Positions 32,642 through 42,331 of a stretch of DNA of 64,000 bases are shown here, one piece after another. The notes under the pieces are model-generated. The model was given only the letters and a program-made list of their open reading frames with translations. It was not told the DNA's origin and did not search any database. A program made the position numbers and the translations under genes. Each line of letters opens with the position of its first letter. Position 1 is the first letter of the stretch. The DNA comes from Burkholderia plantarii (GTDB lineage: Bacteria > Pseudomonadota > Gammaproteobacteria > Burkholderiales > Burkholderiaceae). The stretch spans positions 496,001 through 560,000 of the forward strand of contig NZ_CP007213.1 in NCBI RefSeq assembly GCF_001411805.1. The letters run 5' to 3'.

Positions 32642-34162
32642 ATGCGAAAATTTGCTTTGACTGCAATGGCGGTCGCGCTCGTCGCCACCGGCTGCACGCT
32701 GGCACCGCACTACGAGCGTCCGGACGCGCCGGTCGCGAACGCGTTCCCGTCCGACGGCGTCTACGCGACGCAGCCGGGCGCGAGCGCGACCAAGAGCGCG
32801 AACGGCCAGGCCGCCAGCGACATCGGCTGGCGCAACTTCTTCACCGATCCGCGGCTGCGGCAGCTGATCGAGCTGGCGCTGAAGAACAACCGCGACCTGC
32901 GCGTGTCGGTGCTCAACGTCGAGGCGGCGCGCGCGCAGTACCAGATCACGCGCGCCGAGCTGCTGCCCACGCTGGGCGGCACCGGCACCGGCTCGCTGCA
33001 GCGGCTGCCGGCCGGGGTCTCGACCACCAACGGCCCGCTCATCACGCGCACCTACAACGTCGGGCTCTCGGCATCGTGGGAGCTGGACCTGTTCGGCCGG
33101 ATCCAGAGCCTGAAGGACCAGGCGCTCGCGCAATACCTGTCGACGGCGCAGGCGCGCAAGGCCGCGGAGATCTCGCTGATCTCGCAGGTGGCGGACCAGT
33201 ACCTGACGGTGCTGTCCACCGACGACCTGCTGAAGGTGACGGAGGACACGCTGAAGACGGCGCAGTCCTCGTACAACCTGACCAAGCTGCAGTTCGACAA
33301 CGGCACCGGCTCGGAGCTGGACCTGCGTCAGGCGCAGACGGTGGTCGAGCAGGCGCTGGCGAACCAGCAGGCGCAGGCGCGCGCGCGGGCACAGGCGCTC
33401 AACGCGCTGGTGGTGCTGGTGGGCGAGCCGCTGCCGGAGGACCTGCCGGCGGGGCTGCCGCTCGACTCGCAGGACCTGCTGACGGACATCCCGGCGGGGC
33501 TGCCGTCGGACCTGCTCACGCGCCGGCCCGACATCATGGAGGCCGAGCAGACGCTGCGCGCGGCCAACGCGAACATCGGCGCGGCGCGCGCGGCGTTCTT
33601 CCCGCGCATCTCGCTGACGGGCGCGTTCGGCACGGCGAGCCCGACGCTGGGCGGGCTGTTCAAGGCGGGGACGGCGGCCTGGTCGTTCGCGCCGGACATC
33701 ACGCTGCCGATCTTCGAGGGCGGCTCGAACCTGGCGAACCTCGACTTGGCGCACGTGCAGAAGCGCATCGAGGTGGCGAACTACGAGAAGGCGATCCAGA
33801 CGGCGTTCCAGGAAGTGTCGGACGGTCTGGCCGCGCGCGGGACGTTCGACCAGCAGATCGCGGCGCTGCAACGCAACGAGCAGGCGCAGCAGCGTCGCTA
33901 CGACCTGTCGGATTTGCGTTACAAGAACGGGGTGGACAACTACCTGACGGTGCTGACGGCGCAGACGGACCTGTACACGGCGCAGCAGTCGCTGATATCG
34001 GCGCGGCTGTCGCGCTGGACGAATCTGGTGGACCTGTACCGTGCGCTGGGCGGTGGCTGGATCGAGCACTCGGGCGACACGCCGCGCGAGGCCGATGCGC
34101 CGGTCGATTACGGCAAGGCTGCGGCGCCGGCGGCGCCGGCTTCGCAAGCCCCGGCGGGCTGA
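32642..34162 (+). CDS. Outer-membrane efflux channel, TolC/OprM-type lipoprotein
   Basis: 506 residues. Lipoprotein signal with lipobox VATGC, then two tandem outer-membrane-efflux repeats: helices around LIELALKNNRDLRVSVLNVEA and LLTRRPDIMEAEQTLRAANA mark the two halves. The NodT-family length and lipid anchor match OprM/OprB. I prefer the ATG at 32642 over a GTG at 32636 that overlaps the permease stop. It is the last gene of the operon, and a strong intrinsic terminator begins about 70 nt downstream. Confidence 0.93.
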   Translation: MRKFALTAMAVALVATGCTLAPHYERPDAPVANAFPSDGVYATQPGASATKSANGQAASDIGWRNFFTDPRLRQLIELALKNNRDLRVSVLNVEAARAQYQITRAELLPTLGGTGTGSLQRLPAGVSTTNGPLITRTYNVGLSASWELDLFGRIQSLKDQALAQYLSTAQARKAAEISLISQVADQYLTVLSTDDLLKVTEDTLKTAQSSYNLTKLQFDNGTGSELDLRQAQTVVEQALANQQAQARARAQALNALVVLVGEPLPEDLPAGLPLDSQDLLTDIPAGLPSDLLTRRPDIMEAEQTLRAANANIGAARAAFFPRISLTGAFGTASPTLGGLFKAGTAAWSFAPDITLPIFEGGSNLANLDLAHVQKRIEVANYEKAIQTAFQEVSDGLAARGTFDQQIAALQRNEQAQQRRYDLSDLRYKNGVDNYLTVLTAQTDLYTAQQSLISARLSRWTNLVDLYRALGGGWIEHSGDTPREADAPVDYGKAAAPAAPASQAPAG

Positions 34163-34228
34163 GCCACGATCGAGGCGGGTGGGCGGTGGCAACGCCGGCC
34201 CGCGTGCCCCGAACCCGGCAACACGACA

Positions 34229-34273
34229 CGACACCCCGGCAGGCCTCACGGCTTGCCGGGGTGTCGTTTTTTT
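34229..34273 (+). terminator. Very strong intrinsic terminator of efflux operon
   Basis: A 17-bp stem (CGACACCCCGGCAGGCC with GGCTTGCCGGGGTGTCG, one G-T pair), a 4-nt loop and seven T residues. It isolates the efflux operon from glyA. Confidence 0.95.
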
Positions 34274-34379
34274 GTCCGCGTCGCGCCGGCCGCGCGGCAG
34301 GCACTGTTGGCCACGCGTCACCGACCTGTCGGCGCGCGACATCGCCGGGACCGCGCCGGCCGCGCGCCGATTCCATCCC

Positions 34380-34395
34380 ATTGCGTTGTCGCAAT
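34380..34395. promoter_or_regulatory. Inverted repeat upstream of glyA
   Basis: Perfect ATTGCG/CGCAAT arms with a TTGT spacer, in the glyA upstream region. A regulator site or small hairpin; no consensus recognised. Confidence 0.3.
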
Positions 34396-34543
34396 TCTTC
34401 TAGATGGCCGCCTGCGCTTCCGGTTGAATAGCGCTCCGAATCAGGCAATTTGTTCGAAGCGCGCCGGGCGGATGCCGATCCGTGCCGGGAGCCGCCGCGC
34501 GCGGCGCAGGGTAAGTCTTTTGATGACGGACGTCGGGAAAATC

Positions 34544-35806
34544 ATGTTCAACTATTCCACCAGCACCATCGAAGCGGTCGATCCGGACCTCTGGCAGGCG
34601 ATCCAGCAGGAAAACCAGCGCCAGGAAGATCACATCGAGCTGATCGCCTCCGAGAACTACACGAGCCCGGCCGTGATGGCCGCGCAAGGCTCGCAGCTGA
34701 CCAACAAGTACGCCGAGGGCTATCCCGGCAAGCGCTACTACGGCGGTTGCGAATACGTGGACGTGGTCGAACAGCTGGCGATCGACCGCGTCAAGGCGCT
34801 GTTCGGCGCGGACGCGGCCAACGTGCAGCCGAACTCGGGCTCGCAGGCCAACCAGGGCGTGTTCTTCGCGATGTTGAAGCCCGGCGACACGATCATGGGG
34901 ATGAGCCTCGCGCACGGCGGCCACCTCACGCACGGCTCGCCGGTGAACATGTCGGGCAAGTGGTTCAACGTGGTGAGCTACGGCCTGAACGAAGACGAGG
35001 ACATCGACTACGAAGCGGCCGAAAAGCTGGCACAGGAACACAAGCCGAAGATGATCGTGGCGGGCGCGTCGGCGTTCGCGCTGAAGATCGACTTCGAGCG
35101 TCTGGCGAGGATCGCGAAGTCGGTGGGCGCGTACCTGATGGTGGACATGGCGCACTACGCGGGGCTGATCGCGGCGGGCGTGTATCCGAACCCGGTGCCG
35201 CACGCGGACTTCGTGACGACGACCACGCACAAGAGCCTGCGCGGCCCGCGCGGCGGGGTGATCCTGATGAGGGCCGAGTACGAGAAGCCGATCAACTCGG
35301 CGATCTTCCCGGGGATCCAGGGTGGCCCGCTGATGCACGTGATCGCGGCGAAGGCGGTGGCGTTCAAGGAAGCGGCGCAGCCGGAGTTCAAGGCGTATCA
35401 GCAGCAGGTGGTGGAGAACGCGCGGGTGCTGGCGCAGACGCTGGTCAAGCGCGGGCTGCGGATCGTGTCGGGTCGCACGGAAAGCCACGTGATGCTGGTG
35501 GACCTGCAGGCGAAGAAGATCACGGGCAAGGCGGCGGAAGCGGCGCTGGGCGCGGCGCACATCACGGTGAACAAGAACGCGATTCCGAACGATCCGGAGA
35601 AGCCGTTCGTGACGAGCGGGATTCGTCTGGGTTCGCCGGCGATGACGACGCGCGGCTTCGGCGCGAAGCAAGCCGAGATCGTCGGCAACCTGATCGCCGA
35701 CGTGCTCGACAATCCGGAAGACACGGCGACCATCGAGCGCGTGCGCGCGCAGGTGGCCGAGCTGACGAAGCAGTTCCCGGTGTACGGCGGCCGTTCGGAG
35801 GCCTGA
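34544..35806 (+). CDS. glyA: Serine hydroxymethyltransferase
   Basis: 420 residues. PLP enzyme interconverting serine and glycine with tetrahydrofolate. The PLP-lysine motif [14 protein letters not shown] is intact, as are [15 protein letters not shown] at the N terminus and [11 protein letters not shown]. The ATG at 34544 gives the expected N terminus ([14 protein letters not shown]); an upstream ATG at 34523 would add seven residues. In Burkholderia the housekeeping glyA is usually followed by nrdR. No nrdR is present here, so this may be a second copy. A cupin gene follows after about 100 nt, possibly cotranscribed. Confidence 0.95.
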   Translation: MFNYSTSTIEAVDPDLWQAIQQENQRQEDHIELIASENYTSPAVMAAQGSQLTNKYAEGYPGKRYYGGCEYVDVVEQLAIDRVKALFGADAANVQPNSGSQANQGVFFAMLKPGDTIMGMSLAHGGHLTHGSPVNMSGKWFNVVSYGLNEDEDIDYEAAEKLAQEHKPKMIVAGASAFALKIDFERLARIAKSVGAYLMVDMAHYAGLIAAGVYPNPVPHADFVTTTTHKSLRGPRGGVILMRAEYEKPINSAIFPGIQGGPLMHVIAAKAVAFKEAAQPEFKAYQQQVVENARVLAQTLVKRGLRIVSGRTESHVMLVDLQAKKITGKAAEAALGAAHITVNKNAIPNDPEKPFVTSGIRLGSPAMTTRGFGAKQAEIVGNLIADVLDNPEDTATIERVRAQVAELTKQFPVYGGRSEA

Positions 35807-35908
35807 GCGACCGAGGCACCGGCAGGGGCGGAGCTTTTACCACGCGTGCGTTGCGCGTGACGGCTCCGCCCGCATCGATCCGGTTGCCTTTCCATCCGGA
35901 GGCCGCGC

Positions 35909-36511
35909 ATGGCGGATTCCCTCGACACGATCGGCGTGACCGCGTGGCTGCGTGATCTGTCTATTTATCTCGACGCCGAGCACCGTGAATGCGAGGCGCT
36001 CGACGCGGCACGCGCCGCGCTCGCGGGCGTGCCCGGGCCGGTGGCGCCGCGTGAGGCGCCGCGCACGTCCGACACCGTCGAGGCGTGGCTGGACGATGCC
36101 CTGCATCGCGCCGCGGCCGCCGATGCCGCGCTCGCGCCGCTGGCCGCGGGCTTCGCGCGGCTCGTGCCGGCGCTGCGCTGGTACCGGCGCCCGACCGACG
36201 AACCCGATCCGGCATTCGAGCAGGGCCATGCGAACGCGATCGTGATCGGCGGCGCGGGGCTCGCGACGCTCGGCACGATGATCGTCGGCGTGTCGCTGCT
36301 CGCGCCGTGCATCGCGTATCCCGTGCATCGGCATCCGCCCGACGAGGTCTACGTCGTGATGTCCGACGGCCAGTGGTGGCGCGATGGCACCGCATGGTGG
36401 ACGCCCGGCCCCGGCGCGCTCGTGCATAACCGCGGCGGCGAATGGCATGCGATGCGCGCCGCGGCCACGCCGCTGTTCGCCGTCTGGTTCCTGACCGGCG
36501 CCGGCCGCTGA
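35909..36511 (+). CDS. Cupin protein, DMSP-lyase-like family
   Basis: 200 residues. The C-terminal half is a cupin barrel. The metal-ligand pattern H-x-H-x3-E-x-Y occurs at residues about 140-148 (VHRHPPDEVYVV), and the distal His in GEWHAMRA follows after a Trp-rich loop (GQWWRDGTAWW). Order and spacing match the DddL/DddQ/DddW-type dimethylsulfoniopropionate lyases, which bind Fe(II) or Zn(II) and release DMS and acrylate. The N-terminal half is helical, as in DddL-like proteins. Activity on DMSP is not proven for terrestrial members. It ends one base before the stop of the convergent LysR gene. Confidence 0.7.
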   Translation: MADSLDTIGVTAWLRDLSIYLDAEHRECEALDAARAALAGVPGPVAPREAPRTSDTVEAWLDDALHRAAAADAALAPLAAGFARLVPALRWYRRPTDEPDPAFEQGHANAIVIGGAGLATLGTMIVGVSLLAPCIAYPVHRHPPDEVYVVMSDGQWWRDGTAWWTPGPGALVHNRGGEWHAMRAAATPLFAVWFLTGAGR

Positions 36512-36512
36512 A

Positions 36513-37460
36513 TCATGATGCGGCGCCGGATGGCCGCTGCGGGGCCGCCTCGGCCTGCGCCTCGCCGTCGGCGCGCACGAAATCGATGAACGCGCGCAGC
36601 GGCGCCGGCACGAGCCGCCGCCCCGGGTAGTAGAGGAACGGCCCCGAGAACGTTTCCCACCAGCCTTCCAGCACCGGTTCGAGCGCGCCGCTCGCGAGGT
36701 GCGGGCGCAGCCAGTCCTCGAACAGGCGGACGATGCCGGTGCCGGCCACCGCCGCGTCGACGGCCAGGTCCACCGCCGCGCCCAGCTGCACGAGCAGTTG
36801 CCCCGACGGCTCGATGCGTACCGTCTCGCCGTCGCGCTCGAAGCTCCACGGCGGCATCGCGCCGCTCGGGAAGCGGCCGAGGATGCAGTCGTGGTCGAGC
36901 AGCTCGCGCGGATGCGCGGGCCGCCCGCGCCGGTCCAGGTAGGCGGGCGAGGCCGCCATCGCGAAGCGCTGCAGGCGCGGGCCGATCGGCACCGCGATCA
37001 TGTCCTGTTCGAGCCGTTCCTCGTAGCGGATGCCGGCGTCGCAGCCCACCGCCAGCACGTCGACGAAATTCTCGTCGGCCGATACTTCGAGCCGGATCTC
37101 GGGATAGGCCGCCAGGAAGCGCGGCACGATCGACGGCAGCACCAGCCGCGCCACGCTGACCGGCACGTTCAGGCGCAGCGTGCCGGCCGGCCGGTCGCGA
37201 AAGCCGTTGACCTCGTCGAGCGCCGCCTCCACTTCGCCGAACGCCGGCGCGAGCCGCGCCAGCAGCCGCTGGCCGGCCTCGGTCGGCACCACGCTGCGGG
37301 TGGTGCGATTCAGCAGCCGCACGCCGAGCCGCGCCTCCAGCCTGCGCACCGCCTCGCTGAGTCCGGACGCGCTGGTGCCGGTGGCGCGCGCGCCGTCGCG
37401 AAAGCCGTTCGCGCGCGCCACCGCCACGAACGCGCTCAGGTCCGACAGATCGACGTTCAT
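36513..37460 (-). CDS. LysR-family transcriptional regulator
   Basis: 315 residues. HTH at the N terminus ([41 protein letters not shown]), then a CrgA-like effector domain. Divergent from an aldo/keto reductase gene with 94 nt between the starts, the usual layout for a LysR regulator of its neighbour. The last ~20 residues (DGEAQAEAAPQRPSGAAS) are a low-complexity tail. Confidence 0.88.
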   Translation of the reverse strand: MNVDLSDLSAFVAVARANGFRDGARATGTSASGLSEAVRRLEARLGVRLLNRTTRSVVPTEAGQRLLARLAPAFGEVEAALDEVNGFRDRPAGTLRLNVPVSVARLVLPSIVPRFLAAYPEIRLEVSADENFVDVLAVGCDAGIRYEERLEQDMIAVPIGPRLQRFAMAASPAYLDRRGRPAHPRELLDHDCILGRFPSGAMPPWSFERDGETVRIEPSGQLLVQLGAAVDLAVDAAVAGTGIVRLFEDWLRPHLASGALEPVLEGWWETFSGPFLYYPGRRLVPAPLRAFIDFVRADGEAQAEAAPQRPSGAAS

Positions 37461-37554
37461 TGTTCGCTCCTTCGTACAAGTCGTGCGGATTATGGTGGCT
37501 TATCGATGGAATCGCCAGCGCGTAAGCTCGGGTTTCGCTACCAGGAGGCGCTTC

Positions 37555-38424
37555 ATGAACGCATCGACCCCGACCCAGGTTTTCCCGCTCGGCAGCCATT
37601 CGGTCCGCCGCATCGGCTACGGCGCCATGCAGCTGGCCGGCCCCGGCGTGTTCGGTCCGCCGAAGGATCACGCCGCCGCGCTGGCCGTGCTGCGCGCGGC
37701 CGTGGAGGCCGGCGTCGACCATATCGACACCAGCGATTTCTACGGCCCGCACGTCACGAACCAGTTGATCCGCGAGGCGCTGCATCCGTATCGCGACGAA
37801 CTCGTGATCGTGACCAAGGTGGGCGCGCGCCGCGACGCGGCCGGCGCCTGGCTGCCGGCGTTCTCCGCCGCCGAGCTGGAGCGCGCGATCCACGACAACC
37901 TGCGCAATCTCGGCCGCGACGTGCTCGACGTGGTGAACCTGCGCGCGATGTTCTCGATCCACGGGCCGGCCGAGGGCTCGATCGAGGCGCCGCTGAGCGC
38001 GCTGGCCGAACTGCAGCGCAAGGGGCTGGTGCGCCATGTCGGGCTCAGCAACGTGACGCGCGCGCAGATCGAGGAAGGGCGGCGCATCTGCGAGATCGTC
38101 TGCGTGCAGAACCTGTACAACCTCGCGCATCGCGACGACGACGCGCTGATCGACACGCTGGCCGACGAGGGCGTGGCCTACGTGCCGTTCTTCCCGCTCG
38201 GCGGGTTCTCGCCGCTGCAATCCTCGGAGCTTTCCGCCGTGGCCGGGCGGCTCGGCGCCACGCCGATGCAGGTCGCGCTGGCGTGGCTGCTGCGCCGCGC
38301 GCCGAACGTGCTGCTGATTCCCGGCACCTCGTCGGTCACGCATCTGCGCGAGAACCTCGCCGCCGGACAGCTCGACCTGCCCGACGACGCGATGCGCGAA
38401 CTGGACGCGATCGGCGCGGCCTGA
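37555..38424 (+). CDS. Aldo/keto reductase
   Basis: 289-residue NADPH-dependent TIM-barrel reductase. Catalytic Asp and Tyr lie in HIDTSDFYG, Lys in VIVTKVGAR, and the C-terminal NADPH-binding segment is LLIPGTSSVTHLRENL. AGGAGG lies 7 nt before the ATG. It is most like the YdhF/oxidoreductase-type AKRs that reduce small aldehydes and ketones. Probably controlled by the divergent LysR gene. Confidence 0.88.
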   Translation: MNASTPTQVFPLGSHSVRRIGYGAMQLAGPGVFGPPKDHAAALAVLRAAVEAGVDHIDTSDFYGPHVTNQLIREALHPYRDELVIVTKVGARRDAAGAWLPAFSAAELERAIHDNLRNLGRDVLDVVNLRAMFSIHGPAEGSIEAPLSALAELQRKGLVRHVGLSNVTRAQIEEGRRICEIVCVQNLYNLAHRDDDALIDTLADEGVAYVPFFPLGGFSPLQSSELSAVAGRLGATPMQVALAWLLRRAPNVLLIPGTSSVTHLRENLAAGQLDLPDDAMRELDAIGAA

Positions 38425-38961
38425 GGTAACGAAGCCGTGGCGTGAAGCGGGGCCGGCGGCGCCGGGCGGTGCTGATGGCCGGCCGGCGCGGCACGGCACG
38501 GCATGCCCGGGCGCCGGCAAGACAAGGCGCGCCCCGGCATGGCCGGCGGCGGGCAACCAGCGGAGCGCGGCTGGCGCGGGCAGCGGCGCGGGCTGTTAGC
38601 CCCCGTCGTGCCGGATTCCTTTCAGCACTCCTTTCCGGACCGTTTCGGCTTCTTTTCGGCCGTCTTTTCCCCCTTGCCGTGGCCCTCGTTCGGCCCGCTT
38701 CGGCGCACCGCGCCGGCGCGTTTCGCATCGGCTGCCGCGCATTCCCGCCGGCGTGCGCGGCGCGTGCGGCCGCCGTCCGGACGATGCGCGAATTCCCCGC
38801 GTTTCATCACGCCGATGCGGTGGCGCGCCGGGTTTGTTGCGGCGTTCGCGGGCTTTGCACGGACATTTCCGGATGCGCGGAACGCTCAGGTCGATTACAG
38901 TGTTCGGTCAGCGCGGCGGCGGGACGTTCCCGCCGCCCCAATAAAACAGGAGCGGACCACG
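38425..38961. other. Intergenic region upstream of ilvE, no gene
   Basis: About 540 nt. Two long open frames cross it but lack domain similarity and continue out of frame into ilvE, so I regard them as composition artefacts. It should hold the ilvE promoter; no confident consensus found. Confidence 0.55.
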
Positions 38962-40062
38962 ATGAGCACCGGCAGCACCCCGACTTTCCCGATCGAGCGT
39001 CACCCGAATCCGACTTCCGCCGAAGCTCGCGCGCGATTGCTCGAGAATCCCGGCTTCGGCAAGGTTTTCACCGACTACATGGTGACGATCCGCTACACGG
39101 AAGGCCAGGGCTGGCACGACGCGAAGATCGAGCCGCGCCGTGCGCTCCAGGTCGATCCGGCCACGCTGGTGCTGCACTACGCGCAGGAAATCTTCGAAGG
39201 CATGAAGGCGTACCCGCTGCCCGACGGCCAGGTCGCGCTGTTCCGCCCCGAGCAGAACGCGCGCCGGTTCCAGAACTCGGCGGCGCGGCTGGCGATGGCG
39301 CAGCTGCCGGAAGAACTGTTCGTGGAAGCGGTGCGCCAGCTCGTGAAGCTGGAGCGCGACTGGATTCCGTCGGCGGAAGGCAGCGCGCTTTACCTGCGTC
39401 CGTTCATGATCGCCGACGAGGTGGTGCTGGGCGTGAAGCCGTCGGCGCAGTACCTGTTCTGCGTGGTGGCCACGCCGGTGGGCGCCTACTTCAAGGGCGA
39501 CGCGTCGAAGGGCGTGGCGATCTGGGTGTCGGACAGCTACACGCGCGCGGCGCCCGGCGGCACCGGCGACGCGAAGTGCGGCGGCAACTACGCGGCGAGC
39601 CTCGCCGCGCAGGCCGAGGCGACGCGCGAGGGCTGCGATCAGGTGGTGTTCCTCGACGCGGTGGAGCGGCGCTGGATCGAGGAACTGGGCGGCATGAACG
39701 TGTTCTTCGTGTTCGACGACGGCTCGCTGCAGACGCCGCCGCTGACCGGCACGATCCTGCCGGGCATCACGCGTGCCTCGCTGATCGAGCTGGCGCGCGA
39801 TCTGGGCTACACCGTGCGCGAGGAGCCTTACTCGATCGAGCAGTGGGAAGCCGACGCGAAGAGCGGCCGGCTGGTGGAGGCGTTCGCCTGCGGGACCGCG
39901 GCCGTCGTCACGGCGATCGGGCAGGTGAAGGGCCGCAAGCACGGCTTCATGATCGGCGACGGCGGCGCCGGCCCGGTGGCGACGCGTCTGAAGAAGACGC
40001 TGGTGGGCATCCAGACCGGGCGCGAAGCCGATGCGCACGGCTGGGTCGACATCCTCGGCTGA
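38962..40062 (+). CDS. ilvE: Branched-chain amino acid aminotransferase
   Basis: 366-residue fold-type IV PLP aminotransferase. It performs the last step of valine, leucine and isoleucine synthesis, or the first of their breakdown. Diagnostic segments are [14 protein letters not shown], a catalytic Lys within [12 protein letters not shown], and [13 protein letters not shown] near the C terminus. The length and GGNYA motif place it in the eukaryote-like BCAT group (BCAT2/IlvE type II). AGGAG lies about 10 nt before the ATG. Monocistronic. Confidence 0.94.
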   Translation: MSTGSTPTFPIERHPNPTSAEARARLLENPGFGKVFTDYMVTIRYTEGQGWHDAKIEPRRALQVDPATLVLHYAQEIFEGMKAYPLPDGQVALFRPEQNARRFQNSAARLAMAQLPEELFVEAVRQLVKLERDWIPSAEGSALYLRPFMIADEVVLGVKPSAQYLFCVVATPVGAYFKGDASKGVAIWVSDSYTRAAPGGTGDAKCGGNYAASLAAQAEATREGCDQVVFLDAVERRWIEELGGMNVFFVFDDGSLQTPPLTGTILPGITRASLIELARDLGYTVREEPYSIEQWEADAKSGRLVEAFACGTAAVVTAIGQVKGRKHGFMIGDGGAGPVATRLKKTLVGIQTGREADAHGWVDILG

Positions 40063-40072
40063 ATCCGGTTCT

Positions 40073-40115
40073 GACGGCGTGCCGTGCGAGCCTCGGGCGC
40101 GCGCGGCACGCCGTC
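40073..40115. terminator. Hairpin between ilvE and the methyltransferase remnant
   Basis: Perfect 12-nt arms GACGGCGTGCCG/CGGCACGCCGTC around a 19-nt GC-rich loop, 11 nt after the ilvE stop. No T tract follows on the plus strand, so Rho-independent function is uncertain. It may serve as a two-sided barrier. Confidence 0.5.
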
Positions 40116-40120
40116 AATCC

Positions 40121-40906
40121 TGCGGCGGCTCTCCGGCCGCGTCGGTTCTTTTGGCTTTCCTGGTCTTCCTGACCTTCCCGGCGTTCTCCCCCCTTCGCAG
40201 CTTTCCCGGCCTTTCCGGCTTTCTTCGCCTGCTTCGCCTCTTCGGCCTTCTGGACGGATCCCCGCGATGGCCGGCGGATCTCCCACGCCTGGCCGCCGAC
40301 GGTGACCTGGAACCTGCCCGCATCCTGATCGGATCTACCCGGCTGGCAGGCCGGAATCGCAGGAGAACCGTTCCTCGGAAACTGGAAGTCCGCGCCGATC
40401 CGGTGGCCGATGATGCGCACGCGCTTGCGCGTCTGCGGCACGCCGCAGCCGGCGAGATTCACCTTCCGCAGGCGCACGCCGTAGCCGATCGCCAGGAACT
40501 CCCTGACCAACGAGGACGGTGCCTCGCCATGGCCCGAGGTGAGCAGCCCCTCGACGTTCTCGAAGATGAACCGGCGCGGCCTGAGCTCGGCGACGATGTG
40601 CGGGTAGTTGAAGATCAACGGGTCGCGCGGGTCGTCGGCGCGCCGGCGGTGCTGAAGCCCTGGCAGAGGGCCGCCGATCAGCGCGAACGGCTCGCGGCCG
40701 CCCGGCATGTCCTTGAAGAACGACGGCCGGACCGTCGTCAGGTCGAGCGCGTGGCAGGTGCCGCCGACGTTGTTTTCATAGGTGCGGCACCGGTCCCGGT
40801 CGATCTCGGCGCCGCACCGCGGCTTCAGTCCGGCCGCCGCGAAACCGTAGGAAAATCCGCCCGCTCCCGGGAACAGGGAAAGTACGGCACCGGATCCCGG
40901 AGTCAT
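40121..40906 (-). pseudogene. Decayed cytosine-5 DNA methyltransferase (Dcm-like)
   Basis: Starts like a C5 methyltransferase: motif [19 protein letters not shown], motif [12 protein letters not shown] and motif [15 protein letters not shown] are all readable. The catalytic motif IV (normally PPCQGFS) is destroyed. In the frame of the flanking motifs, 40640-40670 reads [12 protein letters not shown], while the bases for CQGFSTAG are intact one frame over. A pair of small indels therefore shifts the frame out and back across the active site. After motif VIII there is no target-recognition domain or motifs IX-X, only a Lys/Glu-rich tail running toward the ilvE end. The right boundary given is approximate. 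Likely inactive remnant of a restriction-modification gene. Confidence 0.7.
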
Positions 40907-41010
40907 GGCAAGCGCGGCGTCCCGTGGGCAACTCGCGCAATGACACGATACGGGGGCGGCGCATCCGGGCCGCGCAGGCTGGCCACGCAGGCAGACCGGA
41001 CCGCGCCGGC

Positions 41011-42318
41011 TCAGCCCGTCGCGCCGGCCCAGCCCTGCCAGACCAGCACGGCGTTCAGCGCCGTCACCACGCAGGCCGCGAGCGTCGCCGCGGCCGTCGT
41101 CAGGCGCCGGTTGCGGAACGGCCCCATCACCGCGCGGCTCGCGGTCAGCCGGATCAGCATGAACATCGGCAGCGGCAGCGCGAAGCTGAGCACCACCTGG
41201 CTCAGGACCAGCGCGCGCGTCGCGTCGACGCCGAGCGCGATCACCACGAAGCTCGGCGCCATCGTCACGAAGCGCCGCAGCGACAGCCGCAGCCGCCTCT
41301 TCACGAAGCCCTGCATGATGACCTGGCCCGCCATGGCGCCGACCACCGAACTCGATACGCCGGCCGCGATCAGGCCGGTCAGGAACAGCAGCGCGGCCAG
41401 GTCGCCGAGCAGCGGGCGCAGCGTGTGATAGGCGGTGTCGATCCGCGCGATGTCGCTGAAGCGCTCGTGGAACGCGCCGGCCGCGGTGATCACCATCGCC
41501 AGGTTGATCAGCCCCGCCACGCCGAGCGCGGCCGCCACCTCGAGGTTCGAGAACTTCAGCAGCCGCCGCAGCTCGGCCGGCCCTCGCGGCGCCACGCGGT
41601 TCTGGGTCAGCCCCGAATGCAGGAACAGCGCGTGCGGCATCACGGTGGCGCCGACGATGGCGACCGAGATCATCAGCGCGTCGGCGCGCGGCAGCCGCGT
41701 GGGCACGAGCTGCGCGAACACGGTGGGCCACGCGACCGGCACGATGACCAGCTCGATCAGATACGCGGCGCCGATCGTCGCGACCAGCGCGGCGATCATC
41801 AGCTCCAGCGGACGGAAGCCGCGCCGCTCGAAGCCGAGCAGCGCGGTGACGACGGCCGCCGTCGCCAGCATCCCCACCAGCAGCGGCAGGCCGCACAGCA
41901 GCTGCAGGCCGATCGCGGCGCCGACCAGCTCGGCGAGTTCGGTCGCCATCGCCACGAGTTCGCTCAGCAGCCACATGCCGTACACGGCGGCGCGCGGCAG
42001 CCGCAGGCGGCAGTGCTCGGCGAGGTTCAGGCCGGTCACGAAGCCGAGCCGCGCGGCCAGCGCCTGGAACAGCATGCCGATCAGGTTGGCCAGCAGCACG
42101 ACCCACAGCAGCGAATAGCCGAAGCGCGCGCCGGCCTCGATGTTGGTGGCGAAGTTGCCGGGGTCCATGTAGGCGATCGAGGCCACCACCGCCGGCCCGC
42201 TCAGGGCGATCAGCCGCCGCAGGCCGGGGCGCGGCCCGGACAGCGCGGCCCGCGCCTCGCGCGTGGCGCGTTCGGTCAGCGCGGATACCACGTCCGGCTT
42301 GAAGACGGGATCGGTCAT
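41011..42318 (-). CDS. mntH: NRAMP-family divalent metal transporter (MntH)
   Basis: 435 residues with 11 predicted membrane helices. TM1 carries the metal-binding [12 protein letters not shown] and TM6 carries MPHALFLHS, which define NRAMP Mn(II)/Fe(II)-proton symporters. The start was set at 42318; longer frames run back into the preceding gene. It begins only 13 nt after the stop of the metallo-beta-lactamase-fold gene on the same strand, so it is probably the last gene of the left arm of the biosynthetic locus. It could be a chance neighbour, or could supply metal to the metal-dependent enzymes upstream. Confidence 0.92.
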   Translation of the reverse strand: MTDPVFKPDVVSALTERATREARAALSGPRPGLRRLIALSGPAVVASIAYMDPGNFATNIEAGARFGYSLLWVVLLANLIGMLFQALAARLGFVTGLNLAEHCRLRLPRAAVYGMWLLSELVAMATELAELVGAAIGLQLLCGLPLLVGMLATAAVVTALLGFERRGFRPLELMIAALVATIGAAYLIELVIVPVAWPTVFAQLVPTRLPRADALMISVAIVGATVMPHALFLHSGLTQNRVAPRGPAELRRLLKFSNLEVAAALGVAGLINLAMVITAAGAFHERFSDIARIDTAYHTLRPLLGDLAALLFLTGLIAAGVSSSVVGAMAGQVIMQGFVKRRLRLSLRRFVTMAPSFVVIALGVDATRALVLSQVVLSFALPLPMFMLIRLTASRAVMGPFRNRRLTTAAATLAACVVTALNAVLVWQGWAGATG

Positions 42319-42331
42319 GGGCGCGCGGGCG

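Larger units (their letters stand above)
34163..34543. other. Spacer between efflux operon and glyA
   Basis: About 380 nt with no gene. It contains the efflux-operon terminator and, about 150 nt before glyA, the perfect inverted repeat ATTGCG-TTGT-CGCAAT at 34380-34395. I see no recognisable glycine riboswitch. Confidence 0.6.

Noticed and set aside
29298..32705. 1135-codon open frame antisense to the RND permease
   Set aside because: His/Arg-rich composition typical of the reverse frame of a GC-rich membrane-protein gene; no family features.
38442..38961. Protein gene upstream of ilvE
   Set aside because: Frames are Arg/Ala/Pro-rich, continue over the ilvE start and match no family; treated as intergenic.
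40121..40906. Active dcm-type gene of a restriction-modification system
   Set aside because: Catalytic Cys motif is out of frame, the recognition domain is missing and no restriction endonuclease gene is adjacent.
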